From NCBI RefSeq assembly GCF_016654115.1, contig NZ_JAEQAZ010000065.1, positions 22,124 through 72,881 of the forward strand: a stretch of DNA of 50,758 nt. The letters run 5' to 3'. A model generated the notes under the pieces. The model saw nothing but the letters and a program-made list of their open reading frames with translations. It did not search any database and was not told where the DNA came from. The stretch is from Streptomyces sp. MBT53. GTDB lineage: Bacteria > Actinomycetota > Actinomycetes > Streptomycetales > Streptomycetaceae. Shown here in pieces: positions 1-7,877 of this stretch. Position 1 is the first letter of the stretch, and each line of letters opens with the position of its first letter. Position numbers and translations under genes: made by a program.

Positions 1-10
1 GGGCGGTCCG

Positions 11-193
11 TCACGGCCCTCTCCCGGCACACTCCTGCTTTGCCTGTTCTGCCGCCCGCACCTCGTCGGCCTCTGCGCACCGGTCGACCTCGATCACGAG
101 GACCGGCAGGTCGGCTTCCGGGGCGTGCGGCGCGATGTCGGCCCGCACGAGCACGCCGTACAAGGTGATGACGATGGCCCCGGATCGGGTCAT
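11..193 (-). CDS. Small hypothetical protein, translationally coupled to the EEP relic
   Basis: This is a 60-codon reading frame whose ATG at 193 overlaps the TGA of the upstream endonuclease-like frame as ATGA, the usual sign of translational coupling in Streptomyces. The predicted protein starts MTRSGAIVITLYGVLVRA and has an acidic, helical C-terminal half. I recognise no domain. The overlap and ordinary composition favour a real small gene that once formed an operon with the endonuclease. If the upstream gene is dead, this one may no longer be translated well. It could also be a chance frame. Confidence 0.4.
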   Translation of the reverse strand: MTRSGAIVITLYGVLVRADIAPHAPEADLPVLVIEVDRCAEADEVRAAEQAKQECAGRGP

Positions 194-1010
194 TCCTTCG
201 GGACCACGAACTCCGCCCACATCGGGAAGTGGTCGGAGATGTGCCAGGACAGGTCCGTGAGCGTACGGTCGCCCTGCAGCGAGTCGACGACGTCGACCTG
301 GCCGCCGGCGACGGCCTCAAGGTTCAGGACCGGACGGCGTTTCTGCCCCTTGGTGAGCCAGGCGATCTGGTCGTAGAAGGGCTCCGCCCCCGGCGTGTCG
401 AAGATGGTGCGCGCCGGCCCCGGCAAGTGTGGTGCCGGAGTCAGGCCGGTGGAGGTGAAGGCCTCGAACAGCGGGTCGCCGACACGGTCGATGTTGAAGT
501 CGCCCAGCGCGATGAGGTTGTGGTCCCAGCCGAACTCCTGCTCCGCCCGCCGGGCCAGCCACTGCGCGATCGCCTTCAGCTCCGGCACCCGCTCAGCGGC
601 CTTCTTGCCGTCGTCGACGTGGAGTGTGAACAGCGTGAACGTCTGCCCGGCCGCCAGAAAGCTCACCGCGTAGGGGGTACGGGCGAACTGCCGCTCCAGC
701 GCGGCCGCACCGACACCCGCCTCCTGCCCGATCGGCACCCCCGACTCGCAGGCCAGCCCGGACGGCTTGATGCGCCGCGTATCGAACAAGAACGCCAGAC
801 GCTCGTCGTTGCCGGCCTTCCCTTCGGTGACGTCGGTCAGGATGAATTCCCAGTCCTCCCCCAGGACTTTGAGCACATGGCGCAGGGCCCGAAGACTCCC
901 GCGCACCTCCTGCACCGCGACCACGTCGAACCGGCGGACCACCACGGCCATGGCATGCACGTCGGTGAGATTCGAGCGCCTCCTCCCAGCTCTCGATGCG
1001 GGCGACGACG
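190..1010 (-). pseudogene. Endonuclease/exonuclease/phosphatase (EEP) family protein, 5' truncated and frameshifted
   Basis: The C-terminal two thirds is a clear EEP-fold phosphodiesterase. It has DVVAVQE with the metal-binding glutamate, ALGDFN (the GDFN motif) and a final SDHFPMWAEF (the SDH motif). The normal start is missing. The N-terminal strand with the catalytic asparagine is absent, and the continuation RIESWEEA lies in another frame just upstream of RSNLTDVHAMA. This implies a one-base frameshift near 976-985. Upstream of about 1010 neither frame looks like EEP, and the next gene ends at 1112, so the 5' end seems deleted. A longer open frame to 1194 exists, but its first 70 or so residues read as arginine-rich noise. 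I infer a non-functional remnant; a sequencing error could explain the frameshift but not the missing N-terminus. Confidence 0.7.
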
Positions 1011-1111
1011 CCGGCGGGCGGAGCGATCGCACGGCCGCGACTCTGAGTCCCCGTCGGCGAACCGGACCGGCGGGGACCCGTGAGTGACCGGGCCGGCTCT
1101 TCCCGGCATGG

Positions 1112-1912
1112 TCAATGGCCCTGAACTGTCGCCTCCAGGGGTGCCGCTTTCGGGGGACTGGACCGACGGTGTTGTGATGCGACCACCGCGACAACTCCCG
1201 CGAGGAGAATCCCGAGGACCAGGCTTATGGGCCCGGTCCCCAATTGAATTCCGTCCCCATAAGGGGCAGGTACGGAGAGCCAGTCCGCGACGGAGGCGCC
1301 CAGGGGGCGGGTGATGGTGTAGGCGAACCAGAAGGCCAGAACCTCGTTGAGACGGAACCAGCGATAGCCGGCCGCGGGGATCAGAATGATCCCCAGGAAG
1401 ACGAAGGACGACGCCAAGGTGCCCAGTCCCAGGGTTACGGCCGCGAAATCGCCCGCGGCTGTTCCCAAGGCGAAGGTGCACAGGACGGTCAGCCAGTAGA
1501 ACAGCTCCCGCAGACGGTTGTTGATGCTGTGCACGTCCAGGGTGCGTTGCGTGGCGTACCAGGCGGCGAAGACAGCTGCCTGGACGGCCACCAGCATCAG
1601 TGTGGAGGCGTAGAGCGGCATTCCCAGATCTTTGTTCAGGAAGTCCGCCGACATCGTCCCGAATATGCTCACGGCCGTCACCGCGAGCCAGTAGACCCAC
1701 GGAATGTATTTCGTGGTGGTGAACTGCACGGCCAGGCATACGAGGAGCAGGCCGAGGCCCATGAGCATGGCCGCGTGCTGTCCGATGTAGTCGTTGAAGA
1801 AGACGTAGTCGGAGAAGGACTCACCGAATCCGGTGGTGCACAGTTTCGCGATCCAGAAGATGAGCGCGATCTCCGGAACCTTCATGGCCGTGGTCGCTGG
1901 TCGTTTTCTCAT
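1112..1912 (-). CDS. COG4705-type multispanning membrane protein
   Basis: This 266-residue integral membrane protein has roughly eight hydrophobic segments arranged as two similar halves. The motif FWIAKLCTTGFGESFSDYV near the start (K-L-x-T-T-x-G-E-x-x-S-D) recurs in weaker form in the second half (FYWLTVLCTFALGTAAGDF, residues about 138-156), which is the pattern of the COG4705 family of membrane-anchored proteins. Some members have been linked to metal responses; the function is otherwise unknown. No clear Shine-Dalgarno precedes either ATG 1912 or the alternative ATG at 1885 (MKVPEIAL), and family members often begin near the latter. It is divergent from the adjacent two-component pair, which may or may not control it. 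Confidence 0.75.
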   Translation of the reverse strand: MRKRPATTAMKVPEIALIFWIAKLCTTGFGESFSDYVFFNDYIGQHAAMLMGLGLLLVCLAVQFTTTKYIPWVYWLAVTAVSIFGTMSADFLNKDLGMPLYASTLMLVAVQAAVFAAWYATQRTLDVHSINNRLRELFYWLTVLCTFALGTAAGDFAAVTLGLGTLASSFVFLGIILIPAAGYRWFRLNEVLAFWFAYTITRPLGASVADWLSVPAPYGDGIQLGTGPISLVLGILLAGVVAVVASQHRRSSPPKAAPLEATVQGH

Positions 1913-1993
1913 GCCGCGACGCTAAAAGCGCCACCGGGACAGGCACATCCGACAATGGTGGTCACTTTCCGCCGGATGTAAGACCTTCGATTG

Positions 1994-3193
1994 ATGCCGC
2001 CGGGAGCGCCCTTCCGTAATGTCGGCGGAATGAAGCACCTCCAGCCGGCGCACGGTCCGTCGCGGGTCCGCCCGTCGCTGTCCCTCGTACTGCTCCTCGG
2101 GCCGCCCGTCCTGTGCGCCGTCGCCGCGTCGCACGAGCTGCTCTACAACCGGTCCCGTGTGCTGGACTGGGTGCTGGCGATCACCGTGATCTCCCCCCTC
2201 CTGCTGCGCCGCCGGGCTCCGGTCGCCGTGTTCTGGTTCTGCTGGGCCGTGGCGATGGGAACCTGGGTGCTCGGTACGGTCTCGTTCTCCGAGTTCGCCG
2301 TGCTGGTCGGGCTCTACACGGTCGCCGCCCACCGCGGTCTTCGGCACTCGCTCGCGGCTGCCGCGGCCGTCGAACTCGGTGTCGTCCTGATCGCGGTACG
2401 GTTCGCTCCGGCCACGAGCGTCAACGATGCCTTCGTCATCCTCAGCGGTCTGGGCGCCGCGGCGTTCTTCCTCGGCACCACCGTGCGGGCCCAGCGGCGC
2501 TACCTCGCCTCCATCGAGGACCGCGCGCAACGCCTGGAGCAGGAGCGCGCCCAGCAGGCACAGCTCGCCGCGGCGGCCGAACGCACCCGGATCGCGCGGG
2601 AGATGCACGACATCGTCGCCCACGGCCTGGTCGTCGTCGTGGCCCTCTCCGAGGCTGCCGCCGCGACCACCGCGACCGATCCGGAGGGCGCCCGCGGGAA
2701 GATGCTCCAGGCCGCGTCGACCGGTCGGCAGTCCCTCGCCGGAATGCGCCGGCTCCTCGGCGTCCTGCGGGCCGACGACGGTGGCGACCGGGCCCCGCAG
2801 CCGGACCTCGGCTCGCTCGATGCCCTGGTGGACGAGGCCCGCGGCACCGGCCTGGATGTCCGGCTGACCGAGACCGGCAGCCCGGAGGCCCTGAGCGCGG
2901 AGGCGCAGACGACGGTCTACCGGATCCTCCAGGAGTCGCTCACGAACGTCGTCAGGCACGCCCGGAACGCCTCGACGGTGGACGTCGTCCTGCACTGCGG
3001 CGGTGACCTGGTCGGCTTCAGCGTCACCGACGACGGCAGACCGGCCTCCGGGTCCGGCGCCGCAGGACATGCCGGCAACGGGCTGACCGGGATGCGGGAA
3101 CGGGTCGCGATGTTCGACGGTGACCTCCGGGCAGGACCCACCGCGTCAGGGTGGGTCGTCTCGGGCGAGCTGAAGCTGGGGGAACCGCGATGA
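1994..3193 (+). CDS. Two-component sensor histidine kinase (HisKA_3/NarL-type)
   Basis: This membrane sensor kinase partners the response regulator that overlaps its stop codon. Residues from about 20 to 165 form several hydrophobic segments with no large extracellular domain. They are followed by a short coiled coil (RAQRLEQERAQQAQLAA). The dimerisation motif EMHDIVAH carries the phospho-acceptor His at about residue 205. The C-terminal HATPase_c shows the N box (ILQESLTNVVRHA) and G boxes (VTDDGRP, GNGLTGMRERV). Length (about 399 aa) is normal for the family. The start is uncertain: ATG 1994 or ATG 2030 (MKHLQPAHG), with a possible TTG at 1991, and none has a well-placed ribosome binding site. 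The signal sensed cannot be read from sequence. Confidence 0.9.
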   Translation: MPPGAPFRNVGGMKHLQPAHGPSRVRPSLSLVLLLGPPVLCAVAASHELLYNRSRVLDWVLAITVISPLLLRRRAPVAVFWFCWAVAMGTWVLGTVSFSEFAVLVGLYTVAAHRGLRHSLAAAAAVELGVVLIAVRFAPATSVNDAFVILSGLGAAAFFLGTTVRAQRRYLASIEDRAQRLEQERAQQAQLAAAAERTRIAREMHDIVAHGLVVVVALSEAAAATTATDPEGARGKMLQAASTGRQSLAGMRRLLGVLRADDGGDRAPQPDLGSLDALVDEARGTGLDVRLTETGSPEALSAEAQTTVYRILQESLTNVVRHARNASTVDVVLHCGGDLVGFSVTDDGRPASGSGAAGHAGNGLTGMRERVAMFDGDLRAGPTASGWVVSGELKLGEPR

Positions 3194-3852
3194 CCATCTC
3201 GGTCCTGCTCGCCGACGACCAGGCACTCATCCGCATGGCCTTCCGCAGCCTCCTCGACACGATGCCGGACATCACTGTCGTCGGCGAAGCCGCCAACGGG
3301 CAGGAGGCGGTCGACCTCACGCGGCGCACCCTGCCGGACGTGGTGCTCATGGACGTACGGATGCCGGTCATGGACGGGATTGAAGCGACCCGGCGCATCA
3401 CCTCCAGCACAGCCTCGCGCGTTCTCATCCTCACCACCTTCGACCTCGACGAGTACGCCTTCGAGGGCCTCCGCGCCGGAGCCTGCGGGTTCCTCCTCAA
3501 GGACGTCGTCCCGGCCGCGCTCCAGGCGGCGATCCGGGCCGTGGCCTCCGGCGACGCCGTCCTCACCCCGCGCATCACCCGCGGTCTCGTCGACCGCTTC
3601 GCCCAGATCGCCCCGTGGCCCCGCGCAGACGACGCGGGCGCACTCTTCGCCCGACTGACGCCCCGCGAAAGGGACGTGTTCCACCTCATCGCCGCCGGCC
3701 TGTCGAACGCCGAGCTCGCCGAACGTCTCTTCCTCACCGAGGCCACCGTCAAGACCCACATCACCCGCATCCTCACCAAACTGCAGCTCCGCGACCGGGT
3801 ACAGGTCGTGATCTTCGCGTACGAGCATCGGCTGCGCACGCAAGGCGGGTAG
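3190..3852 (+). CDS. Two-component response regulator, NarL/LuxR family
   Basis: This 220-residue regulator starts at an ATG overlapping the kinase stop (ATGA), so the two are translationally coupled. The receiver domain (about 1-120) has the acidic pair ADD, the phosphorylated Asp at about residue 55 in VVLMDVRMP, a Thr in ILTTFD and the conserved Lys in FLLKD. A LuxR-type helix-turn-helix occupies the C-terminus (LTPRERDVFHLIAAG ... ATVKTHITRIL). It should be phosphorylated by the adjacent kinase and act as a transcription factor. Targets are unknown; the divergent membrane protein gene is the nearest candidate. Confidence 0.93.
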   Translation: MTISVLLADDQALIRMAFRSLLDTMPDITVVGEAANGQEAVDLTRRTLPDVVLMDVRMPVMDGIEATRRITSSTASRVLILTTFDLDEYAFEGLRAGACGFLLKDVVPAALQAAIRAVASGDAVLTPRITRGLVDRFAQIAPWPRADDAGALFARLTPRERDVFHLIAAGLSNAELAERLFLTEATVKTHITRILTKLQLRDRVQVVIFAYEHRLRTQGG

Positions 3853-4386
3853 CGGGTGCGAAGTCCGGGCGGGTGGCGGGCGGAGTGGCTGCTGTAGCCA
3901 GTGAGGACGCCGCGAACACGGGCGGTGGCAGCGAGGACTTGAGAAACTTCGTCACCGTGCCCCGCTGCAACGATTTCTGTTCCAGCATCTGAAGCAGACG
4001 GTAGACGGAACAGTTGAAGAAGGCAGGTTACAGAAGGTCCACTTCGCGCGGGATACTTACTAAAGTCGCATTTAGCCCCCTTATGGGCCTTCGGTGATGG
4101 CGTGGTCGTCCCCGCCTCGGCTTGGCGGGTTTCGCGATGACGACGCTTGCATGCGTGCATCGAAGTCGAAGTCGATCGTCGCCCGATAGATCCGGTGGAG
4201 GCCTCATCGGGACACGTGAGAGCTTTGCGGCGGCCCTCAAGGAGATGATCCTGGGAATCTACGTGCTGCGCCGCTTGAAGCCGCTGTCGGAGGCGGGTTC
4301 AGCGTGGTCGTCCAGGAGGGCGTTGCCGACCATGCGGCCATCACGCGCGTAGCGGATTTGCTGTTGCGGCGCCGTGTTTTGTCGAG
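3853..4386. other. Intergenic region without a recognisable gene
   Basis: Several short frames cross this stretch, but none has convincing composition, a ribosome binding site or a motif I recognise. The 3990-4070 portion is AT-richer than its surroundings. It separates the two-component pair from the telomere-protein-like operon, whose terminator lies at its right edge. An old mobile-element scar is possible but I cannot demonstrate it. Confidence 0.4.
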
Positions 4387-4409
4387 GGGCCTTGACCCGG
4401 TCAAGGCCC
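4387..4409 (-). terminator. Stem-loop terminator after the Tpg-like gene
   Basis: GGGCCTTGAC and GTCAAGGCCC form a perfect 10-bp stem with a 3-nt loop, 27 bases beyond the stop codon of the Tpg-like gene on the minus strand. It has no clear U tract, as is common in high-GC actinomycetes. Confidence 0.65.
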
Positions 4410-4435
4410 AGCAGTGGCCTGCCCCGCTGGTGGTG

Positions 4436-5008
4436 CTACCTGAGTTCAACGGAGTACGAGCTGCCGTCGAAAGTCCATCCGTCGGTCCCTTCACCGATGT
4501 CCGCCACGATGACGTCGTCGATGAAGTGGTCCTCGAACCCGGTGTCGGTGAGCTCGCCGGCCATCCAGAGATCCTCGATCGCGTCCCAGTCGCCCCGGCT
4601 CCCGTCGATCCGCAGGGGCGCGGCAGCGCGTGTTCCGCGCTCGCGGCGGTCGGTTCCGGTGGTGACGTAGCCGCTGATCTCCCACTGGCCGTCCTTGACG
4701 TGGTCGGGGATCGGGTCGGCTGGGACGAGAGCGACGTTCTCGTAGGCGGTGTGGATGAGGTCCCGGTAGCCGCGGCGGACGTTGTACTCGGGATCGGACA
4801 GCCAGTTGAGGAGCGTCTTGGCGGTGACGTCGAGGCCGGCCTCGTCCAGGGCGTGGTAGCCGCGGTGGGTCGCGGTGAGCTGGGAGAGCTGGGCGTGCCA
4901 GTGTTTGGCGGTGTAGGACGACAGGCGGTGGCGGGGCGTGACCTGGGCGCGCAGGAGGTCGCCCAGAGCGGCGCCGAGGGAGTCGCCGCGTCCGGTGGGT
5001 CCGGCCAT
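4436..5008 (-). CDS. Tpg-like putative telomere terminal protein (divergent)
   Basis: This 190-residue protein is encoded second in an operon, with its ATG overlapping the stop of the Tap-like gene (TGATG). Known Tpg proteins (about 185 aa) are covalently linked to the 5' ends of linear Streptomyces replicons, prime telomere patching and are encoded next to tap. This protein has the same layout. It has a helical N-terminus, a helix-turn-helix-like segment at about 58-92 (LDVTAKTLLNWLSDPEYNV) and a C-terminal region with Thr/Arg-rich strands (YVTTGTDRRERGTRAAAPLR). These are followed by a helix (DWDAIEDLWMAGELTDTGF) and a final acidic strand, matching the order in Tpg. Primary identity appears low, so the assignment leans on layout, length and the Tap-like partner. 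An alternative is an Xre-type DNA-binding protein of an integrated plasmid. Confidence 0.5.
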   Translation of the reverse strand: MAGPTGRGDSLGAALGDLLRAQVTPRHRLSSYTAKHWHAQLSQLTATHRGYHALDEAGLDVTAKTLLNWLSDPEYNVRRGYRDLIHTAYENVALVPADPIPDHVKDGQWEISGYVTTGTDRRERGTRAAAPLRIDGSRGDWDAIEDLWMAGELTDTGFEDHFIDDVIVADIGEGTDGWTFDGSSYSVELR

Positions 5009-7533
5009 CAGTCGTCACCCTCGGGGATCATCTGCCCTCGTTCGATGTACTTGGCCTTGACCTCGCCGAAGCCGGTCCCGATCCGGTAGGTGGCGGGTGA
5101 TGCCTCCTCGGGTGTCCAGAAGACGGCCGCATCCACGTTGCGCAGTGCGATGAGCGTGTGGCCGGCCTGGACCGCCTTGAAGGCCGCCATCCAGTGCCGC
5201 ACGGACGCCTCCGCGACCATGCTCATGCGCCAGTCCGGCCTCCAGAACGGGGACCGCTGTTCCTGCCGCTTGGGCCACAGCAGACGCAGCGCGATCGACA
5301 GCCGTGTCTTGTACGCCTTGTAGGGTTCGCCGCCGGCCACGACGAGTTCGGTACGCGCCTTCCGGGTGGCCTCGTAGAACGGTTTGAACAGTGACTCGTT
5401 GGCCTTCCCCGTCCACGAGTCGTGGATCGCCGGCATGGCGGCAAGGTGCTCTTCGCGGACGAGCCTCGCGAGCAGCTTGATGTGCGGGGTGGTGACCCAC
5501 ACGCGCCCCTGGTCGTCGGGCCGGTCGATGATCCGCCCCAATGGGTGCGGCATGTCCGTGCGCGTCCACTGCGGGATGCCGATGAGGTAGATACCGGCGC
5601 CGGCCTTGTCGAACGCCTCAAGTGGGCCGGTGTGCAGCAGCTTGTTCGGGGCCAGGGGGACGGCTGAACAGGCGGACGGATAGGAGCCGTTGCGGTCGAT
5701 CAGGCACATCACGCCCGCGCCGAAGGAGTCGGGCACGTCGAGCAGGTCTCGCCGGACCCGCTTCCCGTTCTCCCGGAGGAGGGGAACGCGCGTGCTGGTG
5801 ACGTCGGGGTGGACCCAGCGGGGCTCGCCGTCCATGTGCTCACTGATCAGCGGCCACGGACCGCTCTCCCGTGCCTCGATGCCGATGACCGGGATCGGGT
5901 GCATCTTCGACCGGCCGACCGCGTCCTTGAGGATCCTCAACGCCGGGAAGACCGCTGTCTCGGGCTCGTCCTCCTCGTCTCCCGGCTGAAGTTCCACCTC
6001 TTCTTCTGTGTCGTCTTCGTCGTCCCGGCCGTGGCCACTGGTCTCGGTGGACTGAACGGCGACAGGCTGTTCGGTGGCGTCGGCGGGCGCGGCGGCGGCG
6101 TTGTATGCGTTCAGCGCGGCGGCGAGGCGGCGTCCCTCGTCGGTGTCCGGCAGTCGGGGTGGTGCCGCGGCGATATCGGCGAGCGACGGCCGAAGGTCGT
6201 CCAGGGAGTTCTGGGCGCCGTTGGTGAGTGCGGTGCGCAGTGCGGCCAGGACGTGGGTGACGGCTGCGGGCAGTCCCTGCCGGGCGCCGGAGGTGTAGGG
6301 AAGCGCTGCTTCGGCCAACTCCCGCTCCACGGTGCTGCCCAGAATGGGCGCGGATCGGTCGCCGACCGTAGGGGTGGCGGAGGTGTTGCCGGTGTCGAGG
6401 AAGCGGGCGTGCAGCAGGTCGGGGCTCAGGTGTGCCGAGCCGATCGTGCCGAAGTCACGCTCGGCGACCGCCACCTGGACCTTGGCAGGGTCGTCGGTCG
6501 ACGTGAGCGTCAGCGTGATGTCGGCGTCCAGGAGTCCCAGGAGCGCGGGGTCGTCGCTGTCGACGATGGCGAGAACCGGCACGTGCAGGGTGCGCGCGAG
6601 GGAGGCCAGGACCTGGGAGGCATCCGGGAGACGGTCCCCGGACAGCGGCAGCCGGGCGCTGTGGGCGGCCTGGAGGCGGTCCACGACCACGAGGGCCAGG
6701 CCCTCCATGTGCGGGGCGGTCTCCGCGATGTCCTCGGCGGTCAGGTCACTGCCGTCGTCGATCATCAGGAGGTCGCCCGCCTGGACCAGCTGGTGGGCGA
6801 CCTCCTGCTCGTGAGGAGTGAGGCGGCCCTGCTTCAGTCGCGGGTAGTCGCCCCCGGTCTCCGCGGCAACGATCCGGCGGAAGATGTCGTCGCGGTTGGG
6901 GCCCGACGCCGCGTACAGGACCGTACGGCGGTCCACGAGCGCGCTCTGCCGCGCGGCGGCCAGACCCAGCAGGCTTCCGCCGACGTTCGGGGCCGCCGCC
7001 ACGAGGGTCAGCCGGCCCGGCTGCAGACCACCCGTCGCCGCGTCCAGCCCGGCCAGCCCGAACGTGGGGCCTGCGGCGGGCCCGGAGGCGAGGACGGACC
7101 CCACAGCGTCGCCGAGCGTGGCGAGCCTGCGGGGCGCACTGCCGCGGTCCTGAATGTGTGGGCTGTTCACCGCACCTCCTGCAGACGCCGCGCCCGGGTG
7201 CGCGGCCGTGTCGGACGAGAGGACACCTGGGGCAGCAGCGGGGAGCAGCACCGCGATGGGCGTGGTGTTGCGCCTCAGCACCTGCGGGTTGCCCTGAGCC
7301 GCACGAGTGACGAGGTCGCCGAGGTCTTTCTGGGCCGCGCTCAGTGCGTGGGACGGGAACGCGCCGGACTTGCGGGCTGCCGGAAACCGGGCCAGCGGTA
7401 CCAGCAGGGCGTACTCATCCCGCTTGTGGATCAGCGTCGAGACCCCGTCCTCCTCAGCCCGCTTCACCAGGGCGAAAAGCTCGGCACGCGCCTCGGTCGC
7501 GTTCACCGCAGTCTCTCCGCGCGACTGATCCAC
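5008..7533 (-). CDS. Tap-like telomere-associated protein with tandem Phd-like and DnaB-like domains
   Basis: This is a large 841-residue protein. Residues 530-841 contain a run of blocks I recognise from Streptomyces Tap, the protein that binds telomeres and recruits Tpg: LIDRNGSYPS (near 613-620, like DVNAAYLS), MPHPLG, TTPHIKLLARL, IHDSWTG, FWRPDWRM, LIALRNVDA and GFGEVKAKY. The front half differs from canonical Tap, which I recall as beginning with an Xre-type helix-turn-helix. Here residues 10-50 and 64-100 are two Phd/YefM-like modules (NATEARAELF...LLVPLA; SAAQKDLGDL...AVLLPA). Residues 155-380 resemble DnaB's RecA core: TGGLQPGRL, a Walker A position reading APNVGGSL (no Lys), and Walker B LVVVDRLQ, like DnaB DYLQ. 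An acidic linker lies at 503-525. GTG 7533 has GGGAGG upstream; GTG 7506, preceded by GGAGAG, is an alternative start. Confidence 0.65.
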   Translation of the reverse strand: MDQSRGETAVNATEARAELFALVKRAEEDGVSTLIHKRDEYALLVPLARFPAARKSGAFPSHALSAAQKDLGDLVTRAAQGNPQVLRRNTTPIAVLLPAAAPGVLSSDTAAHPGAASAGGAVNSPHIQDRGSAPRRLATLGDAVGSVLASGPAAGPTFGLAGLDAATGGLQPGRLTLVAAAPNVGGSLLGLAAARQSALVDRRTVLYAASGPNRDDIFRRIVAAETGGDYPRLKQGRLTPHEQEVAHQLVQAGDLLMIDDGSDLTAEDIAETAPHMEGLALVVVDRLQAAHSARLPLSGDRLPDASQVLASLARTLHVPVLAIVDSDDPALLGLLDADITLTLTSTDDPAKVQVAVAERDFGTIGSAHLSPDLLHARFLDTGNTSATPTVGDRSAPILGSTVERELAEAALPYTSGARQGLPAAVTHVLAALRTALTNGAQNSLDDLRPSLADIAAAPPRLPDTDEGRRLAAALNAYNAAAAPADATEQPVAVQSTETSGHGRDDEDDTEEEVELQPGDEEDEPETAVFPALRILKDAVGRSKMHPIPVIGIEARESGPWPLISEHMDGEPRWVHPDVTSTRVPLLRENGKRVRRDLLDVPDSFGAGVMCLIDRNGSYPSACSAVPLAPNKLLHTGPLEAFDKAGAGIYLIGIPQWTRTDMPHPLGRIIDRPDDQGRVWVTTPHIKLLARLVREEHLAAMPAIHDSWTGKANESLFKPFYEATRKARTELVVAGGEPYKAYKTRLSIALRLLWPKRQEQRSPFWRPDWRMSMVAEASVRHWMAAFKAVQAGHTLIALRNVDAAVFWTPEEASPATYRIGTGFGEVKAKYIERGQMIPEGDD

Positions 7534-7877
7534 TCACCCTCCCAGAACGCTCAACTGGGCCCCACGGTAGCAATATTCACTCACCAAACTGTTTAGACTC
7601 ACACCTTTTCCCTGGACGCTTCACTCACTTGTCCGACTTCCGGAGCTGCAGCAGCCCGTCCCGCACGAGACGCGACCACATCCCCCCGACCTCGCCGACC
7701 GTGCCGTGCCGACTCAAGAAACGGCCAAGCGTGTCCCTGGCAGACGTCCTCGCACTCCCACACCTTGATCGGGTGCACCACCGGCAAGAGACACCATCCC
7801 CGGAAGAGTCATGTCAATGAGGGCTTCGCCGATCAAAGTCACGGCGGGCGGGCTGCCGTGCCCTCGCGTGCGGTGGT
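7534..7877. promoter_or_regulatory. Upstream region of the tap-like operon with repeated ACTCAC and an AAACTGTTT palindrome
   Basis: No believable gene is visible in this gap. Next to the tap-like start, the hexamer ACTCAC occurs at 7532, 7579, 7597 and 7623. AAAC-T-GTTT at 7586-7594 is a perfect palindrome in the only AT-rich patch of the gap (about 7571-7605), the likely promoter on the minus strand. A Phd-like domain in the gene product makes autoregulation conceivable. The rest (about 7640-7870) shows nothing I can name. Confidence 0.35.

Noticed and set aside
613..620. Residues LIDRNGSYPS of the Tap-like protein as an active family B DNA polymerase motif A (coordinates are protein residues)
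   Set aside because: It resembles D-x-x-S-L-Y-P-S, but a convincing motif C (DTDS) is absent: the candidate reads LRNVDA. The segment is explained by Tap homology.
4122..4352. 76-codon plus-strand frame beside the Tpg-like gene as a transposase scrap
   Set aside because: A phrase such as KEMILGIYVLRRLKPLSEAG is suggestive, but no family match or element ends can be shown.
5809..7596. 595-codon open frame antisense to the Tap-like gene
   Set aside because: Composition (Gly/Arg/Val-rich, no domain) and overlap with a gene bearing clear motifs show it is a high-GC shadow frame.
7599..7787. 62-codon minus-strand frame upstream of the tap-like gene
   Set aside because: It has no ribosome binding site or coherent sequence, and the region is better read as promoter DNA.
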